Shown: positions 1 to 8,545, counted from the first letter of the stretch. The stretch: DNA of 64,000 nt from Micromonospora sp. WMMD1082 (GCF_029626175.1 NZ_JARUBM010000002.1:2807001-2871000); one strand, 5' to 3'. The notes: generated by a model not told the origin, from the letters alone. A program made the numbers and translations.

Positions 1-1
1 G

Positions 2-1315
2 CAGGCATCGGGAGCCGGTGAGTCGACCGCGATCCGCCGCCGGCACGCCCGGGTGGTGACCCGTCTGGTGGAGCGGGCCGCCTCGGGCCTGACCGGCGCC
101 GGTGCCAGCGCCGCCGCGCACCGGCTCGACGAGGTCACCGGCGACGTCAGCTCGGCGCTGGCGTACGCGGCGGTCGACGACCCCCTGACCGCGCTGCGCC
201 TGGCGGCGAGTCTGCCCCGGTGGTGGCGGCTGCGCGGGCGTGACGTGGTGGGCCGGCAGTGGCTGCTGCGCCTGCTCGCCGACCCGCGTACCGCCGACGC
301 GGATCCGGCGCTGCGCGCCCGGGCCTCGCTCGGCGTCGCGATGCTGGCCGGTGAACACGGTGCGGCCGCGGCGGAACTGCCGACGGCCCGCGCGGCGCTG
401 GCGGAGTTCCGCCGGCTCGGCGACGTTCCGGGCGAGTTGGAGGCGCGCACGGTGCTGGGCGCCCTGCTGGCCGCGACGGGCCGGCCGGAGCACGCGCGGG
501 AGCAGGCGGAGGCGGTGCTGGCCCTGGCCACCGAGCGCGACCTGACCAGCCGGATGGCGATCGCGCAGCATCAACTCGCGTGGCACGAGATCAGGCTCGG
601 CGACCTGCCCGCCGCCCGCCGCCGGCTGGCCGTGGTGGACCGACTCGGTGGGCAGTGCGCCGAGCAGCACCTGCGGGTGCTGGCGCGGAGCACGGTCGCG
701 GAGGTGTTCCGCCTTGAGGGCCGGTACGCCGACGCGGTCGACGAGGCCCGGCGGGTGCTGACGGCCTTCGCCGATCTGGGTGCCCCGCGCCATCGGCGCC
801 AGGTGCTCGGCACGCTGGGGCTGGCGCTCGCGCAGGACGGTCGGGCGGCCGAAGCCGCCGAGGTGCTCGTCGAGTTGCGCCCGCTCGACGGCGCCGGTGC
901 GCTGATCGAGGGGCACCTGGCGCTGCATCGGGGTGACCGGGAGGTCGCGGCGGAGTGGTTCGCCGCCGCGGCCGGGTCGGACGATACGAGCCAAGATCGA
1001 CGCACGATGGTGGAGGCCCTGGTGGGGCTGGCCGCGAGCACGTCCGACCCGGCGGTCCTCGACCGACTGGAGCTGGCCTGCCGGGATGGCGGCATCCGGC
1101 TGCTGGGGCAGGAGGAGGAACTGCTCTACGTGCTGTCGGTGACCCGGGGCGGGCCCACTGCCGACAGTGTCGCGAGGCGCGGCCGGCCGGGCGAGCAGCC
1201 CGGCCAACCGGCGGCGGAGGCGGGGGTGGCGCGGGCGAGGAAGCCCCCTGTTGCCACCCCTCGCTCATCGCCCGCGCCGGTGCCCCCCACGGTGCCCCCG
1301 CCGCTGCGAGACTAG
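2..1315 (+). CDS. C-terminal part of a large TPR-type transcriptional regulator (5' end outside window)
   Basis: The reading frame is open from base 2 with no stop, so the gene starts upstream of the window; a GTG at 53 is only an internal candidate. About 437 residues are visible. They are Leu/Ala/Arg-rich helical repeats of the TPR kind, with segments such as WWRLRGRDVVGRQWLLRLL that are common in AfsR/LuxR-family ATPase regulators. The last 70 residues are Pro/Ala/Arg-rich with no recognisable helix-turn-helix, so a DNA-binding domain, if present, must be N-terminal (SARP-like) and lies outside. The family is inferred from repeat style; the target genes are unknown. Confidence 0.6.
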   Translation, partial: QASGAGESTAIRRRHARVVTRLVERAASGLTGAGASAAAHRLDEVTGDVSSALAYAAVDDPLTALRLAASLPRWWRLRGRDVVGRQWLLRLLADPRTADADPALRARASLGVAMLAGEHGAAAAELPTARAALAEFRRLGDVPGELEARTVLGALLAATGRPEHAREQAEAVLALATERDLTSRMAIAQHQLAWHEIRLGDLPAARRRLAVVDRLGGQCAEQHLRVLARSTVAEVFRLEGRYADAVDEARRVLTAFADLGAPRHRRQVLGTLGLALAQDGRAAEAAEVLVELRPLDGAGALIEGHLALHRGDREVAAEWFAAAAGSDDTSQDRRTMVEALVGLAASTSDPAVLDRLELACRDGGIRLLGQEEELLYVLSVTRGGPTADSVARRGRPGEQPGQPAAEAGVARARKPPVATPRSSPAPVPPTVPPPLRD

Positions 1316-1410
1316 CGAGGGATGGCGGGGGCATCTGTCGGGTTTGCTGGACTATCGCCCGTTGGCCGATTGGGTTCTGCCGGTCTTTCTGCCGCTGATG
1401 CCAGCGCGGA

Positions 1411-1986
1411 TCAGCGGTGGGTGGAGATCGCCTCACCCTCGGCAGTCGCCGCACCCTCGGCCGGGGTCCCGCGCCCACCGTCGCCGTCGCCATCGCGCTT
1501 GCGGTCGGGCGGAGCGGAGGTGCTGCCGGCGGTGGCGCAGGGGTGGACGGCGTCCCGCACCTGGCGCAGGCCGTCGAGCAGTGCGCTCAGCGCCGCCGGG
1601 TCGAGCTGGCCGGTGAACCACTCCTCGATGAGCTGCAGGTGCCCGGGCAGGCTCTCGTCGAGCCGGCGCAGCCCGGCGGGCGTCACGACGGCGTACGAGC
1701 TGCGCCGGTCGGAGGGGCAGGCACGTCGGGTGATCAACCCGTCGCGTTCCATCCGGTCCACCACGCGGGTGACGCCGCTGGTGGAGAGCGAGGTCTGCGC
1801 GGCCAGGTCGGTCATCCGAAGCTGGTTTCCGGGGGACCGGGTGAGCCGGGTCAGCACTTCGAACTCGACCGATGACAGATCGTGTTCGTCGAGTTGGGCG
1901 GCGAATCGGGCGGACAGCCCGGCGTGCACCTCGAAGAGCAGGCCAACGGCAGTGATCCGCGGGTCATCGAACACGTTCGGGTTCAC
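1411..1986 (-). CDS. MarR-family transcriptional regulator
   Basis: 191 residues with a GTG start. Residues about 35-110 form the MarR winged helix-turn-helix: a helix around SSVEFEVLTRL, a recognition helix around STSGVTRVVDRMERDGLI, and a basic wing around CPSDRRSSY. The last 40 residues are a low-complexity Asp/Gly/Ala tail not usual for the family. The gene is divergent from the yceI-like gene with 103 bp between start codons. A TACGAT-like -10 read on the minus strand (bases 1993-1998) lies about 7 bp from the GTG, so the mRNA may be leaderless. A palindrome at 2003-2017 is the likely operator. The usual inference is that it represses itself and the yceI-like gene. Confidence 0.88.
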   Translation of the reverse strand: MNPNVFDDPRITAVGLLFEVHAGLSARFAAQLDEHDLSSVEFEVLTRLTRSPGNQLRMTDLAAQTSLSTSGVTRVVDRMERDGLITRRACPSDRRSSYAVVTPAGLRRLDESLPGHLQLIEEWFTGQLDPAALSALLDGLRQVRDAVHPCATAGSTSAPPDRKRDGDGDGGRGTPAEGAATAEGEAISTHR

Positions 1987-2002
1987 CAGCCCATCGTATC
2001 AG

Positions 2003-2017
2003 TCCTTGACAGAAGGA
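2003..2017. promoter_or_regulatory. Inverted repeat in the marR/yceI divergent promoter (candidate MarR operator)
   Basis: TCCTT-N5-AAGGA is a perfect 5-bp inverted repeat with a 5-bp spacer. It overlaps the TTGACA of the rightward promoter and sits directly upstream of the leftward -10. MarR dimers typically bind 15-20 bp palindromes in such positions. Operator identity is inferred. Confidence 0.5.
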
Positions 2018-2036
2018 ATATTGCCGAAGCTATAGT
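2006..2036 (+). promoter_or_regulatory. Putative promoter of the yceI-like gene
   Basis: TTGACA (2006-2011) and TATAGT (2031-2036) are separated by 19 bp, a little long for the vegetative sigma factor. The stretch is markedly AT-rich for this genome. It precedes the yceI-like start by 54 bp. Confidence 0.5.
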
Positions 2037-2089
2037 TGCTGACGCAGCCGTTGGGCTACTAAACAATCTCACCCGGAGGGCAGTTTCTC

Positions 2090-2671
2090 ATGACCAGCAG
2101 CACCGAGTCGGTTACCCGCGACTGGAACGGCCTCACCATCCCGGCGGCCGGCACCTACCTGCTGGACGCGGCGCACAAGCGGGTCGGCTTCGTCGCCCGG
2201 CACATGATGGTAAGCAAGGTGCGCGGTGAGTTCGCCGAGGCGAGCGCCACCATCACCATCGCCGAGGAGCCGCTGGCTTCCTCGGTCTCCGCCACCATCC
2301 AGGCCGCCAGCATCAACACCGCCCAGGCGGACCGCGACGCGCACCTGCGCAGCCCGGAGTTCCTCGACGCGGAGAAGTTCCCCACGCTGGAGTACCGCAG
2401 CACGGGCGTGAAGTCGCACGAGGGCAGCGAGTTCGTCCTCACCGGCGAGTTGACCGTCAAGGACGTGACGCGTCCGGTCGAGCTGAAGGTCGAGTTCGAG
2501 GGCGTCGGGCGCAGCCCGTTCGGGCAGGACATCTTCGGCTTCTCGGCGAGCACCGAGATCGACCGTGAGGACTTCGGCCTGACCTGGAACGTCGCCCTGG
2601 AGTCCGGCGGCGTCCTGGTCGGCAAGAAGATCAAGATCGAGATCGAGGGCGAGGCCATCCGGCAATCCTGA
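2090..2671 (+). CDS. YceI-family lipid-binding protein
   Basis: 193 residues, starting at ATG after CCGGAGGG. The whole length matches the YceI fold, a lipocalin-like beta barrel that binds polyisoprenoids or other long-chain lipids: GTYLLDAAHKRVGFVARHMM at the start, then the family segment with RDAHLRSPEFLDAEKFPT, and GEAIRQS at the end. There is no signal peptide, so this is a cytoplasmic member, unlike E. coli YceI. It is divergent from a marR gene; marR/yceI neighbours are common in actinobacteria and suggest induction by a small hydrophobic or oxidant signal. A strong hairpin follows the stop. Confidence 0.9.
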   Translation: MTSSTESVTRDWNGLTIPAAGTYLLDAAHKRVGFVARHMMVSKVRGEFAEASATITIAEEPLASSVSATIQAASINTAQADRDAHLRSPEFLDAEKFPTLEYRSTGVKSHEGSEFVLTGELTVKDVTRPVELKVEFEGVGRSPFGQDIFGFSASTEIDREDFGLTWNVALESGGVLVGKKIKIEIEGEAIRQS

Positions 2672-2682
2672 CCGCCATGTCC

Positions 2683-2719
2683 CCGACAGACCCGCGCCCG
2701 CACCGCGCGGGTCTGTCGG
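2683..2719 (+). terminator. Terminator hairpin after the yceI-like gene
   Basis: A perfect 15-bp stem (2683-2697 with 2705-2719; left arm CCGACAGACCCGCGC) with a 7-nt loop begins 12 bp after the stop codon. It has no U tract, as is usual in this G+C range. It overlaps the first unit of the tandem repeat at 2695. Confidence 0.75.
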
Positions 2720-2790
2720 CTGTCCGCCCGTACCGTGGCGGCCTGTCGGTTCTCCGCCCGCACCGCGCGGTCCTGTCAGCCCTCCGCCCG
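2695..2790. repeat. Three 30-bp tandem repeats, intergenic
   Basis: Units at 2695-2724, 2725-2754 and 2755-2784, plus a partial CGCCCG. Each begins CGCCCG(C/T)ACCG and carries (G/T/C)CTGTC(G/A)G near its end; they differ at a few positions. They lie between the yceI-like gene and the ligase gene. Nothing recognisable is seen in the remaining 2791-3040 apart from the ligase ribosome binding site. Confidence 0.8.
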
Positions 2791-3049
2791 GTGTGGAGCG
2801 CGCCGACGACCGGTGCGAATTGTCACAGCTTGTCCGCTGCCCATTCCGAGTGGTCCACCGACCCGGCTGGGTAGGGATTCCGGCGGGAGCGCCCGAGCCG
2901 TCCCGCCAGGCACGATCGGACCCGACCGCGGGTGGACTGCGGCAATGGACCGATCTTCGGGGCGGCTGGGCTCGGCACTTCCAGCGAGTATGGTTCACAA
3001 TGCGCTGCGGGACGGCACCGTTCCGTGGCGTCGCGCGCCGGGAGGAAGC

Positions 3050-4528
3050 ATGGGCAGGGACGTCGATCGAGCCGCCTTCTCCCGCGAGGATCGGGTCCGC
3101 TACCGGCAGAAGGTCCGCCGCTGCCTGGACGTGTTCGCGCTGATGCTGGACGACTTCGGCTTCGACGCCGACCGGCCGATGACCGGGCTGGAGATCGAGC
3201 TGAACCTGGTGGACCCGGCCGCCGAGCCGGCCATGCGCAACGACGAGATCCTCGCCGCGATCGCCGATCCCCTGTTCCAGACCGAGCTGGGGCAGTTCAA
3301 CCTGGAGCTGAACGCCAACCCGCGCATGATCTCCGGTAACGGGTTCGCCGATTACGAACGCGACCTGTGCGCGAGCCTGAACCGGGCAAACGACCGGGCG
3401 GCATGGTCGGACACTCGGATCGTCCTGGTCGGCATCCTGCCCACGCTCACCGAGCGTCACCTGGTGGCGGACAATCTCTCCACCAACGAGCGGTACCGGG
3501 TGCTCAACGATCAGATCGTCGGCGCCCGGGGCGAGGACATCGAGCTCGACATCCGGGGGGTCGAGCGACTGCGTACGCACAACGACTCGATCGCGCCGGA
3601 GGCGGCCTGCACCAGTCTCCAGTTTCACCTGCAGGTCGCGCCGGACAGCTTCGCCGACTACTGGAACGCCTCGCAGGCGATCGCCGCGGCCCAGGTGGCG
3701 GTGGGCGCCAACTCGCCCTTCCTGTACGGCCGCCAACTCTGGGCGGAGACCCGGATCGCCCTGTTCGAGCAGGCCACCGACACCCGGCCGGACGAGCTGA
3801 AGGCACAGGGCGTACGCCCCCGGGTCTGGTTCGGTGAACGCTGGATCACCTCGATCTTCGACCTGTTCGAGGAGAACGTCCGCTACTTCCCGCCGTTGCT
3901 GCCGATCTGCGAGAGCGAGGATCCGGTCGAGGTCCTGCATGCCGGCGGCGTGCCCGAGCTGGCCGAACTGCGGCTGCACAACGGGACCGTGTACCGGTGG
4001 AACCGGCCGGTGTACGACATCATGGACGGCCGTCCGCACCTGCGGGTGGAGAACCGGGTGCTACCGGCCGGGCCGACCGTGGTCGACATGCTGGCCAACG
4101 CCGCCTTCTACTTCGGGGTGGTGCGGGGCCTGGCCGAGGCGGACCGGCCGATCTGGAGCCAACTGACCTTCAGCTCGGCCGAGGAGAACTTCCACGCGGC
4201 GGCCCGCCGGGGCATGGACGCTGTCCTGCACTGGCCGGGGCTGGGCGAGGTTCCGGTGACCGCGCTCGTGCTCGACCTGCTGCTGCCGATCGCCGCGGAT
4301 GGTCTCGACGGCTTCGGCGTCGCCCCGGCCGAGCGCGACCGTCTGCTCGGCATCATCGAGCAGCGTTGTCGTACCGGCCGCAATGGTGCGGTCTGGCAGA
4401 CCGCCACGGTGTGGGCCGCCGAGCGACGCCTGGGTCTGGACCGTCGCGCCGCCCTGCACCAGATGTTGCAGCGCTACGCCGAGTTGCAGTACACCAACGA
4501 GCCCGTGCACACCTGGCCGCTCGACTGA
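3050..4528 (+). CDS. Glutamate-cysteine ligase family protein (GCS2 type)
   Basis: 492 residues, starting at ATG behind a clear GGAGGA (3041-3046); the longer open frame upstream lacks family similarity. The body matches the GCS2 family (carboxylate-amine ligases related to YbdK/EgtA): MTGLEIELNLVD near residue 45, FNLELNANPR near residue 85, SLQFHLQV near residue 188, and a conserved C-terminus with RNGAVWQTATVWAAERRLG. The family joins glutamate to an amine such as cysteine with ATP. Whether this one serves ergothioneine or another thiol pathway cannot be told, because no other thiol genes are adjacent. It appears monocistronic. Confidence 0.85.
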   Translation: MGRDVDRAAFSREDRVRYRQKVRRCLDVFALMLDDFGFDADRPMTGLEIELNLVDPAAEPAMRNDEILAAIADPLFQTELGQFNLELNANPRMISGNGFADYERDLCASLNRANDRAAWSDTRIVLVGILPTLTERHLVADNLSTNERYRVLNDQIVGARGEDIELDIRGVERLRTHNDSIAPEAACTSLQFHLQVAPDSFADYWNASQAIAAAQVAVGANSPFLYGRQLWAETRIALFEQATDTRPDELKAQGVRPRVWFGERWITSIFDLFEENVRYFPPLLPICESEDPVEVLHAGGVPELAELRLHNGTVYRWNRPVYDIMDGRPHLRVENRVLPAGPTVVDMLANAAFYFGVVRGLAEADRPIWSQLTFSSAEENFHAAARRGMDAVLHWPGLGEVPVTALVLDLLLPIAADGLDGFGVAPAERDRLLGIIEQRCRTGRNGAVWQTATVWAAERRLGLDRRAALHQMLQRYAELQYTNEPVHTWPLD

Positions 4529-4532
4529 CCGG

Positions 4533-5939
4533 TCAGCGGCTCCGCCGCGGCGGTCGGGCCCGGCGGCTCGCGCCCTCGGTTGCCTCGCCGCTGCTGGCGG
4601 AGGCACTTGCCGGACCGTCGTCCCTCCTCGCCGGGTCACCCGATCTCGCCGGGTCACCCGATGCTGTCGCGGCATCCGGTGCGGTCGTTCCACCCGGTGC
4701 CGGGGTGGCCGAGGGCTTCGTCCCGGTGCCCGTCGATGCCGAGGACGCCCTCGCGCGACCGGCGCGGGCACCGGCGGTCGCCGGTGCGTCGGCGGCATCC
4801 CGCGCCGCCTCGGCGGCTCCGGCGGCGGGAGCGGGCCGAACGGCGTCCGGCCGGCCGTCTGCCGAGGTCCGCAGCGGGCTGCCGTCGGCCCCGCCGCGCT
4901 GCCGGGGCACGACCACCGCGTTCGCACCGTCCGCGCCCGCATCGTCCGTGGTCACACCGCCGGTGGTCGCGTCGCCCGTGGTTGCCCGGCCCGCCGCGCG
5001 TCGGGCGGCGCGCTGGGCGAGCGCCGCCACCAGCACGGACCCGCCGATTCCGACGATCACCGCGTACGGCGCGATGAGATGAGCCGACACCTGTTCCGGG
5101 CTGATCGCCGTCAGCCTCGGCACGGCGAGGAAGTACGCGACCGCGACCAGCAACGGCCCGGCGGCACCCGAGGCGGTGGCGCCGACCCGTCGGCCGGCCG
5201 CGCGGACGCCGTGCCGGGCGGCCAACGCGCCGATCAGCAGCGCCGACCCGAGCGAGAGGATCGCGCCCGGCCAGTAGAAGTAGTCCCGGATCCAGAACTG
5301 GTCGCTGTCGGAGCTGAGCTGCCAGATGCCGAGTTGGGCGGTGGTCAGTCCGCGACCGGCGAGCACCGAGTCGACGACGGCGACCACCGCGAGCAGCCAG
5401 AGCCAGCCGGCCGTGGCGATGACGTTGGTGGCCGCCGCGCGGCAGCGCAGCGCCCAGACGGCCACGAGCGCCCCGACCAGCACACCGAGCGCTGCGTACC
5501 CGGCGGCCATGTCGCGGGGGGAGGGGGTGTCCGGCACCACCGCGACCCGAGCCGGCACGGCGACCAGCAGCACCGTGATCAGTGCGCCCAGGGCGGCGGC
5601 CACGGTCAGGGCGGTCCCCCACAGCCCGCCACCGGTCTCCCGGGCGGCGCCGGTCTCCCGGGTGGCGCCGGGGTCACCGGCCGCGACGTCCGACGTGGAC
5701 GGGGTCGAGCGGCGGTCGTGCAGTCGCTGGGCGCAGACCGCACCGAAGATGGTCGAGGTGGCGGCGATCCAGGTGGCCCAGATCAGGCTGGCCACCCAGG
5801 CCGCCGTGCCGGCGGTCGGCTCGGTCGGCGCCCAGTTGAGGATGCCCAGGCCGTACCCGAAACCCAGTTGAGCGGCCCCGGCGCCGGCTGCCGCGCCGGC
5901 CGCGGTGGCGATCGATCCTCCCCAGCCCTGTCTGGCCAT
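4533..5939 (-). CDS. Integral membrane protein of unknown function
   Basis: 468 residues from an ATG at 5939 (MARQGWGGSIATAAG). The open frame extends far upstream, but that extension is the shadow of the PASTA gene on the other strand. About eight to nine hydrophobic segments fill residues 5-330, for example AAWVASLIWATWIAATS and GAILSLGSALLIGALAA. The last 130 residues are a low-complexity Ala/Gly/Asp/Ser tail, probably cytoplasmic. I do not recognise the family. It is divergent from the PASTA gene at 6061 and convergent with the ligase, 4 bp from the ligase stop. Confidence 0.7.
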   Translation of the reverse strand: MARQGWGGSIATAAGAAAGAGAAQLGFGYGLGILNWAPTEPTAGTAAWVASLIWATWIAATSTIFGAVCAQRLHDRRSTPSTSDVAAGDPGATRETGAARETGGGLWGTALTVAAALGALITVLLVAVPARVAVVPDTPSPRDMAAGYAALGVLVGALVAVWALRCRAAATNVIATAGWLWLLAVVAVVDSVLAGRGLTTAQLGIWQLSSDSDQFWIRDYFYWPGAILSLGSALLIGALAARHGVRAAGRRVGATASGAAGPLLVAVAYFLAVPRLTAISPEQVSAHLIAPYAVIVGIGGSVLVAALAQRAARRAAGRATTGDATTGGVTTDDAGADGANAVVVPRQRGGADGSPLRTSADGRPDAVRPAPAAGAAEAARDAADAPATAGARAGRARASSASTGTGTKPSATPAPGGTTAPDAATASGDPARSGDPARRDDGPASASASSGEATEGASRRARPPRRSR

Positions 5940-6060
5940 GCCGGGCAGCGTAACGTCCTGTGGTCGGTGCGGCGAGTCTTGGCGGTGCCGGCAGTGCGAC
6001 GGTGACGGACAGTGCTGGGAACCGGCGACTACGGTCGTTGGTGATGAGGCGGTGGGCGGG

Positions 6061-6744
6061 ATGACGGACGGGATGACCGACGGACAACCGGGGCGCGGTG
6101 ACACCGGCCCGGACCGGAGGATGTTGACCATCGGTGGCGGTGTCGCCGCCGTACTGCTCGCGATCATCGGTGCGGCCGGCGGCTGGGTGCTGGCCGGCGA
6201 CCAGGAACGATCGGTCGCGACGCCGCCCGGCGCGACCGGCAGCCCCACCCCCGCCGGACAGACCTCTCCGCCCCGCGAGCGGCCGACGACGAGCACCTCA
6301 CGCACACCGAGCAGCAGTCCCACGCCTTCCGCACCGACCGGGCTCACCGTGCCGGACCTGATCGGCCTGGACTTCGAGGAGGCCCGGGAGAAACTGCGGG
6401 ACCGAGGGCTGGGCTGGCAGCTCGTCTTCGGCAGCGGCGACAGTGCCAGCGTGCGGAGCACCAACCCGGCGCCGGGTACGCCGGTCAAGCGCGGCATCAC
6501 CGTCGTGATCACCGTGGCCGGGGCCGCACCGCCGAACGAGGTGCCGGACCTGGTCGGTGAGACGTGCACCGACGCGCGGAACGAACTCGTCGATGCCGGT
6601 TTCTCCCCCCGCTACCCCAACGGGCGATCCGGCAGCGTTACCGAACAGCGGCCGGCCGGCGGTCATGTCGGCAGGTGGAACGACGTGGTCCAGATCTGGT
6701 GCGGCACGGCGTCGAGTGGGGACGAGAGCGCTCCAGAGTCGTGA
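6061..6744 (+). CDS. Membrane-anchored protein with two PASTA domains
   Basis: 227 residues from ATG 6061 (MTDGMTDGQPGRG). A single membrane segment (residues about 24-46, with VAAVLLAIIGAAGGWVLAG) is followed by a Thr/Pro/Ser linker and two PASTA repeats: VPDLIGLDFEEAREKLRDRG near residue 98 and VPDLVGETCTDARNELVDAG near residue 161. PASTA domains bind peptidoglycan stem peptides or beta-lactams in PknB-like kinases and PBPs; here there is no kinase. It is probably a wall-associated sensor or tether. The next gene downstream is a second PASTA protein, so the two probably form one functional unit. Confidence 0.82.
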   Translation: MTDGMTDGQPGRGDTGPDRRMLTIGGGVAAVLLAIIGAAGGWVLAGDQERSVATPPGATGSPTPAGQTSPPRERPTTSTSRTPSSSPTPSAPTGLTVPDLIGLDFEEAREKLRDRGLGWQLVFGSGDSASVRSTNPAPGTPVKRGITVVITVAGAAPPNEVPDLVGETCTDARNELVDAGFSPRYPNGRSGSVTEQRPAGGHVGRWNDVVQIWCGTASSGDESAPES

Positions 6745-6843
6745 CGCGCACCCGACACGCTGATGCCGGCCGGCGGTCGACAGAACCGCTAGGTTGATCG
6801 TCGAGGGCCCTGACGCCCGCCCGGTCGGCGGAAAGGACGTGCG

Positions 6844-7680
6844 ATGAGCGACGACCGCCCGGAGCCGACCGAGGAACAACCAGACGACCGGACCCGTCCG
6901 ATCTCGCCGGCCGGCGGTGACCCGGACGGCACCGCACCGCTCGGGCGCACCCCGGACGAGACCGCGCCGCTCGGACGCACTCCGGACGAGACCGCACCGC
7001 TTGGGCGCACCCCGGACGAGACCGCGCCGTTGGACCGTACGCCCGGATCCGCCGAGCGGCCGGACGGGACCGCGCCGTTGCCACCGGCGCAGCGGTCCGG
7101 GCCGGCGGCGTGGTCGGGGCGCGCGGAGGTGCCGTCGGTACGGCCCGGCGCGGAGCGCGAGCCGTCCGGCGGCGAGTGGTACGCCGATGAGCAGCCCGGC
7201 CGGCCCTGGTGGCTGCCGATCCTCTGGGGCGTCCTGCTGCTGCTCCTGCTCGGCCTGCTGGGTGTCGGGATCTGGCTGGCCCGCCAGGCACTGGACGAGG
7301 GTGGGTCGCCACCGGCGTCGCCGCAGCCGACCAGGCAGACCCCGACGGCCACCGCATCGCCGTCGCCGACGACACGTTCACCCTCGCCGCCACCGACGAC
7401 GAGTGCCGCTCCGGCCGAGGTGCCGGTGCCGCCGCTGGTCGGTCTGCCGGAGGCCGCGGCGCGGGCGCTGCTGGACGGGCTCGACCTCGACTACGCGGTG
7501 GAGTACCGCCCGTCGGACCAGCCGGCGGGCACCGTCATCGCCACCGACCCCGGGGCGGGCGAGCTGGTGGCGGCCGGTGACGAGATCAGGCTGGTGGTGG
7601 CCGCGGCCAGCCCGAGCCCGTCGGTGACGACGGGTGAGCCGACCACCGAGCCGACCGCCACCGCCAGCCCCACCGGATGA
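6844..7680 (+). CDS. Membrane protein with N-terminal decapeptide repeats and one PASTA domain
   Basis: 278 residues from an ATG behind GGAAAGGA. The cytoplasmic N-terminus carries a run of about ten-residue repeats (LGRTPDETAP, four near-copies, residues 37-70). One membrane segment (LLLLLLGLLGVGIWLAR) is near residues 128-148, followed by a Ser/Thr/Pro linker and one PASTA repeat starting VPPLVGLPEAAARALLDGLD near residue 196. The Thr-rich acidic repeats (DETAPL) resemble possible Ser/Thr-kinase or FHA docking sites, but that is inference. It follows the first PASTA gene by 99 bp. Confidence 0.8.
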   Translation: MSDDRPEPTEEQPDDRTRPISPAGGDPDGTAPLGRTPDETAPLGRTPDETAPLGRTPDETAPLDRTPGSAERPDGTAPLPPAQRSGPAAWSGRAEVPSVRPGAEREPSGGEWYADEQPGRPWWLPILWGVLLLLLLGLLGVGIWLARQALDEGGSPPASPQPTRQTPTATASPSPTTRSPSPPPTTSAAPAEVPVPPLVGLPEAAARALLDGLDLDYAVEYRPSDQPAGTVIATDPGAGELVAAGDEIRLVVAAASPSPSVTTGEPTTEPTATASPTG

Positions 7681-7689
7681 CCGGGAAGC

Positions 7690-8157
7690 TCACCACATCC
7701 GGCGTCTGGTGCCGACCAGTCCCAGCCCGGCGAGGGAGATCGCCAGCCCGAACACGCCGGACCAGAACAGCGATCGGCTGAGTTTTTCCCGCGTGTGCGC
7801 ACCCGCGGCCCGGCTGGGCGGGTCGCGGTGCGGTGGCTCCACCGTGTGCTCGGGGCCGCCGTGGAACCGGGCGGACTCGTCGGCCGGCTGGTCGCCGGCG
7901 GCCCAGGCGTCGGCCCACGCGTCGGCCGGACCGAGCGGCGCCCAGGTGTCGGCCGGGCCGTCCGGCTCGACCGGTTCACTCTCCACCACGGTGATCTCCG
8001 GGGCTGGAACGGGTTCGGCCAGGCGGGTGGAGGACAGGGCGGGATCATGGGCCAGCACCACCAGGGTGGCGACGGCACCGAGAAGCGCCATGAGTCCGAA
8101 GGCGTAGGTGATACGGGACCGTTGCGGCTCCCGCGCGGACAGATTGACCATGGCCAT
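7690..8157 (-). CDS. Small membrane protein with two transmembrane segments, unknown function
   Basis: 155 residues; ATG at 8157, with a second ATG at 8151 equally possible. There is a membrane segment at residues about 18-36 (TYAFGLMALLGAVATLVVLA), an acidic Pro/Ala-rich middle, and a second hydrophobic stretch near the C-terminus (LFWSGVFGLAISLAGLGLVG) followed by TRRRMW. The end resembles a wall-sorting tail (hydrophobic plus Arg), but no LPXTG-type motif is present. It is convergent with the PASTA gene, 9 bp apart. Family not recognised. Confidence 0.6.
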   Translation of the reverse strand: MAMVNLSAREPQRSRITYAFGLMALLGAVATLVVLAHDPALSSTRLAEPVPAPEITVVESEPVEPDGPADTWAPLGPADAWADAWAAGDQPADESARFHGGPEHTVEPPHRDPPSRAAGAHTREKLSRSLFWSGVFGLAISLAGLGLVGTRRRMW

Positions 8158-8257
8158 CCCAGGCTCGGGGCCCTGGACGCGCGGGGTGCAGACATGCCGG
8201 GGTGGGCATACCGATTCTATGGCGCCGGTATGCCCCGTGGCCGGTGGTTCGTGATGC

Positions 8258-8545
8258 TCAGCCCACTCGGATCGGAGTCCGGGCCGCCGGCCGGCGGGCC
8301 GAGCGAACGGTGTGTGGGCGCGGCTGCGGTGCGGCCTGCACCTGCCGCAGCCCGGCCCGCTGGACGAAGATCGAACGCCGGTTGACCGCGTCCCCCGCCG
8401 CGTTCAACTCGTAGCCTTCGAGCCAGAGCCAGCCGTCGTAGGTGGGCCGGTCGAGCACCCGGATCACCCGGAACAGGATGGGTTTGCGGAACTGGACACT
8501 CGCCGCGCGTGTCACGTGCAGTACGTCACCGGAGCGGGGAAGCAC
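8258..8545 (-). CDS. 95-residue conserved actinobacterial protein upstream of the XRE/DUF397 pair
   Basis: GTG start at 8545, set by AGGAG five bases upstream; the longer open frame above it has no protein-like character. The first 75 residues look conserved: LPRSGDVLHVTRAASVQF, then FRVIRVLDRPTYDGWLWLEG and RRSIFVQRAGLRQ. Similar small proteins are, to my knowledge, common in Micromonosporaceae and often lie near XRE/DUF397 genes, which is the case here. The C-terminal 20 residues are Pro/Arg-rich. Function unknown. Confidence 0.7.
   Translation of the reverse strand: MLPRSGDVLHVTRAASVQFRKPILFRVIRVLDRPTYDGWLWLEGYELNAAGDAVNRRSIFVQRAGLRQVQAAPQPRPHTVRSARRPAARTPIRVG

Noticed and set aside
2090..2200. 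Further TTAC-N6-GTAA operator inside the yceI-like gene start
   Set aside because: GGTTACCCGCGACTGG has only one half-site; the second half does not match.
2069..4039. 656-residue open frame on the minus strand over yceI and the ligase
   Set aside because: It is antisense to two well-supported genes, has repetitive Arg/Val/Leu/Gly shadow composition and no ribosome site; typical of high-G+C sequence.
5940..6569. N-terminal extension of the membrane protein at 4533-5939
   Set aside because: The extension is the reverse complement of the PASTA gene; the hydrophobic protein begins at 5939.
7690..8157. Sortase substrate (wall-sorting signal) in the two-helix protein
   Set aside because: The C-terminus has a hydrophobic helix and Arg tail but no LPXTG/LAXTG motif before it.
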